A DNA stretch of 58,349 nt from Agrobacterium albertimagni AOL15 (GTDB lineage Bacteria; Pseudomonadota; Alphaproteobacteria; Rhizobiales; Rhizobiaceae), in the NCBI RefSeq assembly GCF_000300855.1, contig NZ_ALJF01000007.1, positions 1 through 58,349 on the forward strand. The letters run 5' to 3'. A program made the translations under genes and the position numbers. A model generated the notes under the pieces. That model saw nothing but the letters and a program-made list of their open reading frames with translations. It was not told the origin of the DNA and made no database searches. Shown here piece after piece: positions 43,554-51,979 of this stretch. The stretch's first letter is position 1. Each line of letters starts with the position of its first letter.

Positions 43554-46500
43554 ATGGCGATCTACCATTGCAGCATGAAGCCGGTCAGCCGCGGTGGCGG
43601 CCGAAGCGCCGTGGCCGCGATCGCCTATCGCACGGCAAGCCGGATGATCAATGAGCGCGAGAACGTCTGGTATGACTTCACCCGAAAGACCGGTGTCGTG
43701 CATTGCGAGATCGTGCTGCCGGAAGGTTTGGATGCGACATGGGCGCTCGACAGATCTGCGCTGTGGAATGCGGTTGAATTCGCCGAGAAACGCAAGGATG
43801 CGCGGCTGGCACGTGAGTTCGAAGTCGCGCTTCCGCATGAGCTGAATGCGGGAGAGAGGTTGGCACTGCTGCGAGCCTTTGCCCGTGATCTTGCCGATCG
43901 GCATGGGGCAGCCGTCGACTTTGCCATTCATGCCCCGGGCGGCGACAGCGACATTCGCAACAGCCATGCCCATGTGATGATGACGACGCGCAAGGTCGAT
44001 GCATCAGGACTCGGCGAGAAGACGCTGATCGAGCGGGAGAACAAGTGGCTGTTGAACCACGACCTGCCGACGTCACAGATGCAGCTCCGCGAGATCCGCC
44101 AGGCCTGGGAGACGCATGCCAACCGGGCTCTGATGCTGGCAGGCCATGAGGTGAGGATCGATCATCGCTCGCATCTGGAGCGTGGGCTGGAGATCGAGCC
44201 GACCGAGCATATGGGCGTGCATGCAAGCGAGATCGACCGCCGCGGCGGGTCTGTCTCGCGCACCCGTATCGACGAGGAGGCAGCACGGCGAAATGCCGAG
44301 CTGATCCGCGAGAAGCCAGAACAGGTGCTGGCGCTGATCACGGGCGAGAAGAGCGTCTTCGATCGTTACGATGTCGCGAGGGCACTGCACCGTTACATCG
44401 ATGATGCCAGCCAGTTCCGCAATGCCTTTGCCGCGGTGATGGGATCGAAGGCTCTGGTGGAACTGCGCAAGGAGACGGCGGGTGAGCTTGCCCGGTACAC
44501 GACACGCGAGATGCTGGAGATCGAACACGCCATGGCCCTGCGTGCGGATCGCATGAGCCGGCACTCACCTTCGCAGGTCGGCTCGCACGCATCCCGTAAT
44601 GGGAGTGGCCATGGCGTCGATCGACATCATGTCGATCGGGCCTTGAAGCTACAGGACGACGCACTCGGGGCAATGACGGATGACTCGACCTCGCGGACAG
44701 TTGAACGGCAAAGACGAACCGTCCCTTGGGTCACGTCCCGTCACACGCCTCCTGGAGGACTGAGCGAAGAACAGCGGCTTGCTGTCCGGCATGTCACCGG
44801 TCCCGAGCGCATTGCAGCGGTCATCGGCTTTGCAGGCGCCGGCAAGTCGACCATGCTGGCGGCAGCCCGCACTGCCTGGGAGGCGCAGGGGTACCGGGTG
44901 CATGGGGCAGCCCTTGCCGGCAAGGCGGCGGAAGGCCTTGAGGAATCCTCCGGCATCATATCGCGGACGCTCGCCTCCTGGGAATACAGCTGGCAAGCGG
45001 GCAGGGCGGAGCTCCAGTCTAATGACATCCTCGTCATCGACGAGGCTGGCATGATCGGCAGCAGGCAGCTTGGCAGATTTGTCGAAGAGGTTGAGCGACG
45101 GGGAGCAAAGCTGGTGCTGGTCGGCGACCACGAACAGCTGCAGGCGATCGGGGCGGGATCGCCGTTCCGGGCGATTGCCGAGCGGATTGGTGCCGTCGAA
45201 CTCTCCGAGATCCGCCGGCAGAAGGAGGACTGGCAGCGGCAGGCCTCGATTGCCTTTGCCACCCATCGAACAGGCGAGGGACTATCCGCCTATGCCGAGC
45301 GCGGGAAAGTGCACTTTGCCGAAGACAGGGACGGGGCACGCGAAGCACTGGTGCGGGATTATATGGCAGATCGGGATGCACGACCGGAGGGTTCACGTAT
45401 TGCGCTGGCGCATCGGCGCGTCGATGTCCGGGCGATCAACGACGCGGTTCGATTAGCATTACAGGCACGTGGAGACCTGGCGAAAGCCGATCAGGCCATT
45501 GACACAGGAGAGCCGGGGCAGGGCAATCGGCAAGGTCACGATCAAGGGCAAGGGCAAGGGCAGGGGGCGGACAGAGCCAACCGGGAGATCATCTATCAGA
45601 CCAATGACGGCAAACGCGGCTTTGCACCCGGTGATCGCATCGTGCTCCTCGAGAACAACCGGGATCTCGGTGTGAAGAACGGGATGCTCGGGACGGTGAC
45701 GGCCGTCGAGCCTGACGCAATACAGGTAAGGCTCGACGGCGCCGGGCAGAATGGCGCCCGTCTCATCTCGATACCGGTCAGTAGTTACCAGAGCTTTGAC
45801 CATGGCTACGCGACGACGATTCACAAGGCGCAAGGGGCAACGGTCGATTGCGCCTTCGTCATGGCATCCGCCACTATGGACCGGCATCTGACCTATGTGG
45901 CGATGACCAGGCATCGGCATGCCGTCGGGCTCTATGCAGGACGCGACGAGCTGAAGGACATGAAGGCTCTCTCGGCCAGTCTCGGGCGATCCGGCGCCAA
46001 GGAGACGGTGCTGGATTATACCGAGGCGTTTGCCGCCCGGCGCGGGCTCGCGGAGGGGATTGGCATCACCAGTGAGATCGTGATGGGCACTGCTGCACAG
46101 CGCGCTGCCGATCGGCCGGCGGCTCACTACGGCGCTTTGGGTGAGCGCGTTCGCTCGCCGTCCGAACGGCAGCCCTTGGAGGAGACTGCTCGGGTAGAGA
46201 TGGGTCGTGGGCAAGGGACGGAGAATGGTCCAGCAGCCGAGGCGCAAGGCGTCAAGGTCCCGCCGCTGGTGCCGGTGATTACCCGCTACGCGCACACGGT
46301 CGAGGAGGTGGCGCTGGCAGAGGCGTCGCGGCATCTCGGCCAGGCGCTCGATGGGGTGCGTTCCGTTGGGCCCAGGGTGTTTGTTGATTCCGAACCATTT
46401 GCAGCGCTGGTCGCAAAGACGATCACTGAGCGCAAGGGTGATGTCGCTGCATTGGCGAAGGCCGTGGCCGAGCGCCCGGAGGCATTCGGTGAGCTTCGTG

Positions 46501-47000
46501 GTCGGGCTGGGCTCCTGGGCGAGAACCGGGATCGCAAGCATGCTCGACGTGTGGCAGACGCGCTCAGTGCTCACGTTGGATATGCGGCGCAACACTGGAC
46601 GAAGCGATATGAGCAGGCGGTAGACTCCGAACAGTGGAAGCGGGAGAAGCAGGATGTGATCGAGGTGCCTGGGTTAAGTCCCCGCAGTGAAGCGATCCTC
46701 AAGCAGCTGGACGGGCTCGACTATGCGGAGAAGCCTGCGTTTTTGGAGAAGCTTGTGGGGATGCCGGAGGGAAAGCGGGCGCTGGAGGAGGCGGAGCTGA
46801 TCACCGATGCAATGCGGCGGCGGTTTGGTAGCAGCGATGCGAGGGATTTGACGCCGGCGAAACTGGCGCGGGGGGATGAGGTTGGGTTGGCGCGAATGGT
46901 CGAGGTGACCCAGATAACCCATCGCGCGACGACGGCGGAGATGTTCAGGCAGGCGGAGATGGCGAGGAGCGAGAGGAGGGGGCTTGGGTTGGGGATGTGA
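43554..47000 (+). CDS. traA: Ti-type conjugative relaxase/helicase TraA
   Basis: This 1148-residue protein has two main parts. The N-terminal MobA/MobL relaxase (1-~240) has the active tyrosine at Y25 (AIAYRTASRM) and the metal-binding His pair in SHAHVMM. A RecD/TraI-like helicase follows (~400-850) with Walker A GFAGAGKST (425-433), DEAGMIGSRQL, GDHEQLQAIG, and HKAQGATVDCAF with YVAMTRHR near the end. The two are joined by a helical linker. A GQGQGQG stretch near residue 665 comes from a short in-frame DNA repeat. It nicks oriT and unwinds the strand. Domains and motifs are intact. Confidence 0.95.
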   Translation: MAIYHCSMKPVSRGGGRSAVAAIAYRTASRMINERENVWYDFTRKTGVVHCEIVLPEGLDATWALDRSALWNAVEFAEKRKDARLAREFEVALPHELNAGERLALLRAFARDLADRHGAAVDFAIHAPGGDSDIRNSHAHVMMTTRKVDASGLGEKTLIERENKWLLNHDLPTSQMQLREIRQAWETHANRALMLAGHEVRIDHRSHLERGLEIEPTEHMGVHASEIDRRGGSVSRTRIDEEAARRNAELIREKPEQVLALITGEKSVFDRYDVARALHRYIDDASQFRNAFAAVMGSKALVELRKETAGELARYTTREMLEIEHAMALRADRMSRHSPSQVGSHASRNGSGHGVDRHHVDRALKLQDDALGAMTDDSTSRTVERQRRTVPWVTSRHTPPGGLSEEQRLAVRHVTGPERIAAVIGFAGAGKSTMLAAARTAWEAQGYRVHGAALAGKAAEGLEESSGIISRTLASWEYSWQAGRAELQSNDILVIDEAGMIGSRQLGRFVEEVERRGAKLVLVGDHEQLQAIGAGSPFRAIAERIGAVELSEIRRQKEDWQRQASIAFATHRTGEGLSAYAERGKVHFAEDRDGAREALVRDYMADRDARPEGSRIALAHRRVDVRAINDAVRLALQARGDLAKADQAIDTGEPGQGNRQGHDQGQGQGQGADRANREIIYQTNDGKRGFAPGDRIVLLENNRDLGVKNGMLGTVTAVEPDAIQVRLDGAGQNGARLISIPVSSYQSFDHGYATTIHKAQGATVDCAFVMASATMDRHLTYVAMTRHRHAVGLYAGRDELKDMKALSASLGRSGAKETVLDYTEAFAARRGLAEGIGITSEIVMGTAAQRAADRPAAHYGALGERVRSPSERQPLEETARVEMGRGQGTENGPAAEAQGVKVPPLVPVITRYAHTVEEVALAEASRHLGQALDGVRSVGPRVFVDSEPFAALVAKTITERKGDVAALAKAVAERPEAFGELRGRAGLLGENRDRKHARRVADALSAHVGYAAQHWTKRYEQAVDSEQWKREKQDVIEVPGLSPRSEAILKQLDGLDYAEKPAFLEKLVGMPEGKRALEEAELITDAMRRRFGSSDARDLTPAKLARGDEVGLARMVEVTQITHRATTAEMFRQAEMARSERRGLGLGM

Positions 47001-47002
47001 GT

Positions 47003-48787
47003 TTAGGGGCCCAGGTCTTTAGGCCTTCGAGTCCAGAAGCCAGAAATGTCGTCAAGCATATAAATTCGATGCCTCCATTCCTGCAAATCACCTTTGATTT
47101 GAATGTTGCCATTGTTGATTTTATTGAGACAATTGATCGCCTCCCGTTGTAGGCAAAAGATATTGTATACATTCGGATAACTATGAAGATATAGATGCAC
47201 GTGTTCAATGACGTTGCTTATAATCTCGTCTGCAAATTTGTATTCAGCGCTTATCGCAGAGTTTAAGTGATTTAGTGCAAATTTGTGACGTCGTTCGTCT
47301 CGGAATAAACGCGTGAGGTGCGTGTACGTCGCTTCGGACACTTGACTGTCCGTGGCAGCACAAAGTCTAGCTCTCTGTATTTTTTTGTATAGTATCTCAG
47401 CAGGTTCGTATCCATCCATTTCCGGATCATCAAAGTATCCAGCATTCACCCAGCTTATCCACCGATTTATTAAGGGGGTGGGGTTAAGGGCGCGCGGAAG
47501 AATTTGTTCCAAAGCATCAATTTGATAGCGTCCTGGTCCTCGATCTCGAAATAAAAGAGTAGACAATACAGATTGTTCATTTGCAGGCAAAAGAGCATCT
47601 ATGTTGCAACGGAGAAAGGATTCATATCGTGGATGAAAGGCGTCAAAATGATCGTGAAATACGTTCTGCGCCCATTTCAATGCGCCGGGGTGATTGAACT
47701 TGCGGCATAAATTCATGCCGACGTTGAGCCGTTCCGCTTCTGTATCTGGCGTCGTTTCGATTATGCGTTCAACGATATCAGTCCCTTCGTTGTATGTAGA
47801 TACGATATCGAGGACATTTCCCAGAATTGCAGCCGCCGAGGCAGTGGAGTTTTCCAACGCAGACCGGTAGAATAACAGCAAGTCGCCTTTCTCAATGGAC
47901 GAGTTTTTGAGCACCCCTATCGTGTCCGGCTGAAGCGTACCACTATTTTTGATCTCGGTATCCGCAGCCGCAAGCAGCGGATTTCTGTTTAGGATTTCAA
48001 TCTGGTCTGACCCTGCCCGTTTGGGCAGGGCAGTGGGATCGCCGCCAGAATCTTGTAAGAATTTGACTAAAAGCCGGTGCTGAATTGCGGTTCTGTCCTT
48101 CATTTTGCAAAGTGAAAAGTGATCGGTGTTGGGAATCACTATCGGATTTCCAAAGTATCTTAGGGCCGATATCTGTGAGACGATTGGGTGGGCAATTATT
48201 GAGTTGAAGTAAGGCGGTTTTTCTTCCGCTAACTCTTTACCTCGAATAAACAGATGATTGCTCTCCTTCAGGTTCAGAAACTCCCGGTCGAGATCCAGAA
48301 GCCACGAGTTCTGCTCTGAAAATCTTAATGTATCGATTTGGGTGTGCCCAAGAATTCGCGCAAAGGGGGTAAGCCAGGTTGCGTAACGCGAGCCCAGCGA
48401 GGGCGAGCCAAGCAGAAAAAGGCCCACCCGGGTTCCGCGCCTGATAAGATCAGCGGCTTGCTGTACGAGATAGCGCCTCGCGATAATTCCACCCATGCTG
48501 TGACACACAAATATTATTTCTGGTCTGTTGATAACCCCGTCCAATTGTAGCTGTTCTTTCAGGTAGTCAACGACATCACCCAGACGATACGATGCAGATG
48601 AAATTGTGGTCTTGTATGAAAAGACATGTATGCCGAAATCAGAGATGTTTATTTCTTTGGAGACCAGATCTGGCCAGTACGACCCGTTTGCATGCCGCCA
48701 GCAGGATTGGCTGTCAGACATGAGTCCATGAATAAATATTATAGCGGGTGATGTGTCCCTCCCCTTGCGGATCCGTTCTGACTGCAT
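47003..48787 (-). CDS. Alpha/beta hydrolase fused to a helical-repeat domain (candidate defence effector)
   Basis: This 594-residue protein has two parts. Residues 1-~245 are an alpha/beta hydrolase: oxyanion HG in IFIHGLMSDSQSCW, nucleophile S97 in CHSMGG, and likely catalytic His H223 in NTDHFSLCKM, as in PGAP1/SERAC1-type lipases. Residues ~300-594 are helical, TPR-like (NVGMNLCRKFNHPGALKWAQ, LTRLFRDERRHKFALNHLNSAIS). No signal peptide or membrane segment. It is far more AT-rich than traA, which it faces tail to tail with a 2-base gap, so it was probably acquired separately. An enzyme head on a repeat sensor is common among prokaryotic immune proteins, but the function is unproven. Confidence 0.75.
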   Translation of the reverse strand: MQSERIRKGRDTSPAIIFIHGLMSDSQSCWRHANGSYWPDLVSKEINISDFGIHVFSYKTTISSASYRLGDVVDYLKEQLQLDGVINRPEIIFVCHSMGGIIARRYLVQQAADLIRRGTRVGLFLLGSPSLGSRYATWLTPFARILGHTQIDTLRFSEQNSWLLDLDREFLNLKESNHLFIRGKELAEEKPPYFNSIIAHPIVSQISALRYFGNPIVIPNTDHFSLCKMKDRTAIQHRLLVKFLQDSGGDPTALPKRAGSDQIEILNRNPLLAAADTEIKNSGTLQPDTIGVLKNSSIEKGDLLLFYRSALENSTASAAAILGNVLDIVSTYNEGTDIVERIIETTPDTEAERLNVGMNLCRKFNHPGALKWAQNVFHDHFDAFHPRYESFLRCNIDALLPANEQSVLSTLLFRDRGPGRYQIDALEQILPRALNPTPLINRWISWVNAGYFDDPEMDGYEPAEILYKKIQRARLCAATDSQVSEATYTHLTRLFRDERRHKFALNHLNSAISAEYKFADEIISNVIEHVHLYLHSYPNVYNIFCLQREAINCLNKINNGNIQIKGDLQEWRHRIYMLDDISGFWTRRPKDLGP

Positions 48788-49095
48788 GAACCCTCCAATT
48801 GACAGAGTGTCGTAAAAACTCAGCTGTATTCTACCTCCTTTGCTTCAAAAAGATATTATTTTAGCAGCGGTTAAAGTAACCGCGATACTTCATCCTGTTG
48901 AGAAAGTATGGCACCCTGAATGGAAGCCGCATCTTTGCGGCCGCCACGATCAGGAATGCTGAGAAGCATTGTCATACCAAATACATCAACGAGAGGAACT
49001 GGCCTTGCCAGGGAGAATTGAGTGCCGCCCGCTGCGCTCGTGGCGATTGTCCGTTTCCTTACGGTGCAGTGCAGGGTAGTTGCTGGGAGCATGCA
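48788..49095. other. Intergenic region between the hydrolase gene and the nuclease gene
   Basis: AT-rich near 48820-48880, which should include the promoter of the leftward hydrolase gene. A GC-palindromic CCGCATCTTTGCGG lies near 48928-48941. No gene is supported. Confidence 0.4.
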
Positions 49096-49581
49096 ATGAG
49101 AGTATTTCTGGGAACCCTCGTCGCTATTCTGACGGCTCTTCCGATCCAAGCCCACGCACAGGAAGTCACGGGGCGCGCGTCAGTGATCGACGGTGATACG
49201 ATCGAGATCCAGGGAAACCGGATCCGCTTTGACGGCATAGACGCCCCCGAGGCTCGGCAGCGCTGCGAGGATGCGAGCGGAAAGTTCTACCGGTGCGGCA
49301 AGGTCTCTGCTGACGCGCTCGATGCATTCCTGGCGAAATCTCGCCCCACCTCATGCAAGATCACCGGGAAAAGCTGGGACAGGCTCGTGGGAACCTGCCG
49401 CCGTTCCGATGGTGCCGACGTCAACAGATGGATGGTCCAGCAGGGCCATGCGATCGACTGGCCAAAATACAGCCGCGGCAGGTACGCTGCCGATCAGAGG
49501 CAAGCCCAGGCGCGCAGGAAAGGTTTGTGGGCCGGTCGGTTCGAATGGCCGTGTGTCGTCCGCGGCGCGAAATGCGAGTGA
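49096..49581 (+). CDS. Secreted thermonuclease-family (SNase) nuclease
   Basis: ATG 49096 (MRVFLGTLVAILTALPIQAHAQ) begins a clear signal peptide; the frame is open further upstream but lacks features. 161 residues. The SNase fold is visible: ASVIDGDTIEIQGNRIRFDGIDAPE with the calcium/catalytic Asp and Arg positions, VGTCRRSDGADVNRWMVQQGHA, and a C-terminal ARRKGLWAG. Such periplasmic nucleases are common cargo on rhizobial plasmids and islands. Four Cys residues suggest disulfides. Confidence 0.9.
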   Translation: MRVFLGTLVAILTALPIQAHAQEVTGRASVIDGDTIEIQGNRIRFDGIDAPEARQRCEDASGKFYRCGKVSADALDAFLAKSRPTSCKITGKSWDRLVGTCRRSDGADVNRWMVQQGHAIDWPKYSRGRYAADQRQAQARRKGLWAGRFEWPCVVRGAKCE

Positions 49582-49585
49582 GGCC

Positions 49586-49684
49586 ATGAGAAGCGCTTTG
49601 GAGATCGGCTTGCTCGCCCTGTTGATCATGGGCATTGTCGTCTCAGTTGGATTGCAGATCGCTCGCGCTTTTGGGGCGATTTAA
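49586..49684 (+). CDS. Small single-span membrane peptide
   Basis: ATG 49586, four bases after the nuclease stop and probably translationally coupled to it. It makes 32 residues with one hydrophobic span (LEIGLLALLIMGIVVSVGLQIA). No family recognised. The short gap and membrane nature suggest a small partner, but it may be a chance frame. Confidence 0.45.
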   Translation: MRSALEIGLLALLIMGIVVSVGLQIARAFGAI

Positions 49685-49755
49685 CCTCGTTTGCTCAACC
49701 TAGTGGACATGCTCGCGCTGATTGTTATGGTCGCCCCTCTACAAGGGAGGGGATC

Positions 49756-49902
49756 ATGATCATTCGCATTTCAGTCGCCGTCGCGCTACTCGCTTCGTCT
49801 TTCGCACCGGCCGGCGCTCACGGCGGAGGCTGCCGCAAGAGTTCACCGCCGGGCCAGTGCTGTCACATGGACAGGAAGACAGGCAGCGTCCATTGCCACT
49901 AA
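49756..49902 (+). CDS. Small secreted Cys/His-rich peptide (YHYH-like)
   Basis: ATG 49756 follows AAGGGAGGGGATC. The 48-residue product has a signal peptide (MIIRISVAVALLASSFAPAGAHG) and a short mature part GGCRKSSPPGQCCHMDRKTG, then SVHCH. The Cys/His pattern resembles rhizobial peptides with a CH-x-R-K-T-G-x-x-HCH ending that are often found beside secreted nucleases. Metal binding is possible but not shown. Confidence 0.65.
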   Translation: MIIRISVAVALLASSFAPAGAHGGGCRKSSPPGQCCHMDRKTGSVHCH

Positions 49903-49947
49903 GAATTCGGGGTTGCCCCAGACATCCCGGTAGCTACCATTCGCCTT

Positions 49948-50187
49948 ATGCGAAAAGACGACATCCCGAGTTTTGTTTCTGAGCTGATCGATGCTGGTGC
50001 GCCGATCTGTGCGGTCGGCCGCGAACTCTATGTCATCGGCGATGTCGATCTTCCGGATGCAAAGGCGGAAGTCGTATGGGAAATCTGCAACCGATATGGT
50101 GAAAGAGATCACTTGATCCTGGAAATCGTGGCGTATCTGCGCTCTGTCGGACGGTTCCTCGACTTGTCGCGCGAAGCACTGCATTAG
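49948..50187 (+). CDS. Small hypothetical protein
   Basis: ATG 49948 (MRKDDIPSFVSELIDAGAPICAVG), 79 residues, soluble, helical at the end (LILEIVAYLRSVGRFLDLSREAL). Family not recognised. It overlaps the SRAP gene stop by 4 bases tail to tail. Codon use looks like the surrounding genes. Confidence 0.6.
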   Translation: MRKDDIPSFVSELIDAGAPICAVGRELYVIGDVDLPDAKAEVVWEICNRYGERDHLILEIVAYLRSVGRFLDLSREALH

Positions 50188-50894
50188 GTCCGAATGAGCA
50201 CCAACTCATCATCCGGGAGAGGGCGCTGAAGCTGTTTCGCCTCAGGCCAAGGTGCTGTCAGCCACGTCTCAATGTCCTCTTCTCGCTTGAGGATCACCGG
50301 CATGGCCTTCGGATGAATGGGACCAACGATCCCGTTTGGCTCCGTCGTCAGGAAGCCGAAGAGATCGTCACGTGTCAGGCCGTCCTTCACCTTCCGCACG
50401 CTTTCCCACTGCGCGACCCAGATCCCGGCAAAGAATATCAGCGGTTCGGTCGCGTCGCCGGCGAACCAGGCGTTTGGCGTGGCGCCTCCTTCCTGCTTGG
50501 ACGCAGGATCAGGCTCGGCGAACCGGGTGATTGGCACAACGCAACGGTTCTCAACGCCCAACCAGCGCTTCCAGTGAGAACTGGCTGTGTTGCGGATGTT
50601 CGTTGTCCCGCGATCCGGTTCGTGCTTCAGCAGGTGGTCGAAGTCGACCGGTTTGCCCTTCTCGCGCAGCTTATCCGCTCGCTTGGTCGCTGCATCGAAG
50701 AGTGCCTTCTGCGATGAGGGCATGCCCCAACGCACCATCACTGCTTCGCGCTCGCCGGCAATGTTGCGGACGATAGGCGCCATCTGGTCGGGGTAGACGT
50801 TGAGTGACGGCTCGAGATTGCCCAGGCGATCGATCGCCTTGGTCAGCGCCCGTATGGCTTCCTGGTTGGTCGTGATGTTGAAGAGGTTACACAT
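50184..50894 (-). CDS. SOS response-associated peptidase (SRAP, YedK/HMCES-like)
   Basis: There are two in-frame ATGs; the second (50894, giving Met-Cys-Asn) is chosen because SRAP proteins need Cys as residue 2 for covalent capture of abasic sites. 236 residues. Conserved parts: MCNLFN start, VRWGMPSS, TNIRNTASSHWKRWLGVENRCVVPITRFAEPD (with the active-site Asn and Glu), GPIHPKAMPVIL with the active His. It shields abasic sites in single-stranded DNA, fitting for an element that moves as a single strand. SRAP genes are frequent on mobile elements. Confidence 0.92.
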   Translation of the reverse strand: MCNLFNITTNQEAIRALTKAIDRLGNLEPSLNVYPDQMAPIVRNIAGEREAVMVRWGMPSSQKALFDAATKRADKLREKGKPVDFDHLLKHEPDRGTTNIRNTASSHWKRWLGVENRCVVPITRFAEPDPASKQEGGATPNAWFAGDATEPLIFFAGIWVAQWESVRKVKDGLTRDDLFGFLTTEPNGIVGPIHPKAMPVILKREEDIETWLTAPWPEAKQLQRPLPDDELVLIRT

Positions 50895-51577
50895 CACTTT
50901 TCATCCTTGAAGGTTTGTTCTGCAACAATAGTTGTACCCGAGCTCTTGGCATGGATCTGTCTTGGGGGCGAACAGCAAGAGATCAGAAGCTGACAGTCTC
51001 AATCTCGCATTTACTCACCCCATTGCCGGCTAGCATCAAACGCTATTGGTCTGACATGAGCAAGGGCCGCAAAAAAAACTCACCTTTGATTGAAGTCAAC
51101 TTCAATCTGTTCGCCGGCCTCGAGGCGCGGAGGCGCGGAGGCGCTCACGCGCTCAAAATGTTCCGCGGAAGCCAACAAGGCTAAATCGGATGCGTTGCAC
51201 TGATCTCCGAGGATAAAGGCTTTTTCGGTCACCTCTTCGAATTGCTCCGCGTTCAAAGAACTGACGTAGCTTGGGGGCTGCGCAGGGAAAAATCCAAGCT
51301 CACGCGCCGAGTGCTGCTTCGATCACGCCTGAAATTTGTCTGGCTCGCAGGAAGTGTGATTGGACGCGCCACCTTTCATGGTTGTCAGCCGTACAGATTG
51401 GCAAACTTGCCTTGGATTCCAATGGGTCATCAGACTGTCACCTGGGCAATCGGCGACGCTCCAATCCATAGGAGAAGCGAATCCGAGTGCCGAAATTGAC
51501 CGGTCGACCAAGCAATGCCGACCAGTCAGGCGCTATCCGGATTTCAATCACTACAAATCTGTCGGTTTACGAGCCGA
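50895..51577. other. Intergenic region upstream of the excisionase gene
   Basis: No convincing gene in about 680 bases. Short frames near 51059 (a MSKGRKKNSPLIEVNF start) and 51487 (a PKLTGRPSNADQSGAIRISITT start) lack family or length support and may be decayed 5' ends. A short GGCGCGGA tandem repeat sits at ~51125-51145. Confidence 0.4.
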
Positions 51578-51597
51578 GCAATAACGCTGATTATTGC
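51578..51597. promoter_or_regulatory. Inverted repeat upstream of the excisionase gene (site 1)
   Basis: GCAATAA-CGCTGA-TTATTGC has perfect 7-bp arms. It lies about 110 bases before the excisionase start and 26 bases before a second, different palindrome. Either could be an operator of the excisionase/integrase unit or an arm-type site for recombination proteins. Confidence 0.45.
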
Positions 51598-51623
51598 CGT
51601 TTGGGACCGCTCAAAAGCGCTCT

Positions 51624-51638
51624 CGCCAATTATTGGCG
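51624..51638. promoter_or_regulatory. 15-bp palindrome upstream of the excisionase gene (site 2)
   Basis: CGCCAAT-T-ATTGGCG is a perfect inverted repeat with 7-bp arms. It is well placed to control transcription of the excisionase and integrase genes, starting 71 bases downstream. Confidence 0.5.
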
Positions 51639-51709
51639 CCTCCAACATGAGTGGCGGGTGCTTTCGATCTAGTTGCCGTGTTCGAATCGAACAAAGCTGG
51701 AGACTTAGT

Positions 51710-51979
51710 ATGAAGCCGGATGTTTCTCGTGGCGTGGAGCCGCCTCTGGTCCGTTTCGCAGTTGGTCGTCTCGAGGCGGCGAGACTTCTTGATGTTTCGC
51801 CGAGTACCTTCGACACTTGGGTCAGGCAGGGATTGATGCCCAAAGGGATCAAGATCGGAAATTTGCGCCGCTGGGATGCTGGTCAGCTTCGGGCGTGCTG
51901 GTACGATCTCGTTGAGGCGAACCAGGAAGGAGATGTAGACGATGACATCGAAAACCCCTTCGACAAGACGGTTGGGTAG
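51710..51979 (+). CDS. MerR/AlpA-type excisionase-like DNA-binding protein
   Basis: ATG 51710 (MKPDVSRGVEPPLV), 89 residues. A winged-HTH of the HTH_17/AlpA type (AVGRLEAARLLDVSPSTFDTWVRQGLMPKGIKIGNLRRWDAGQLRACW) is present. Such small proteins direct excision by phage-type integrases. It overlaps the integrase gene by 38 bases, so the two are translated together. A transcription factor for the integrase is the alternative. Confidence 0.8.
   Translation: MKPDVSRGVEPPLVRFAVGRLEAARLLDVSPSTFDTWVRQGLMPKGIKIGNLRRWDAGQLRACWYDLVEANQEGDVDDDIENPFDKTVG

Noticed and set aside
45535..45570. Tandem CAAGGG/AGGGCA repeat as a possible CRISPR-like or iteron array
   Set aside because: It is a short in-frame Gly-Gln codon repeat inside traA with no spacers. 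No CRISPR array was seen in the window.
50911..50935. LexA (SOS) box upstream of the SRAP gene
   Set aside because: Only isolated GTTC/GAAC half-sites are present; no GTTC-N7-GTTC direct repeat.
50915..51184. Short plus-strand frame of 89 codons upstream of the excisionase
   Set aside because: No ribosome site; composition and a GGCGCGGA tandem repeat suggest non-coding DNA.
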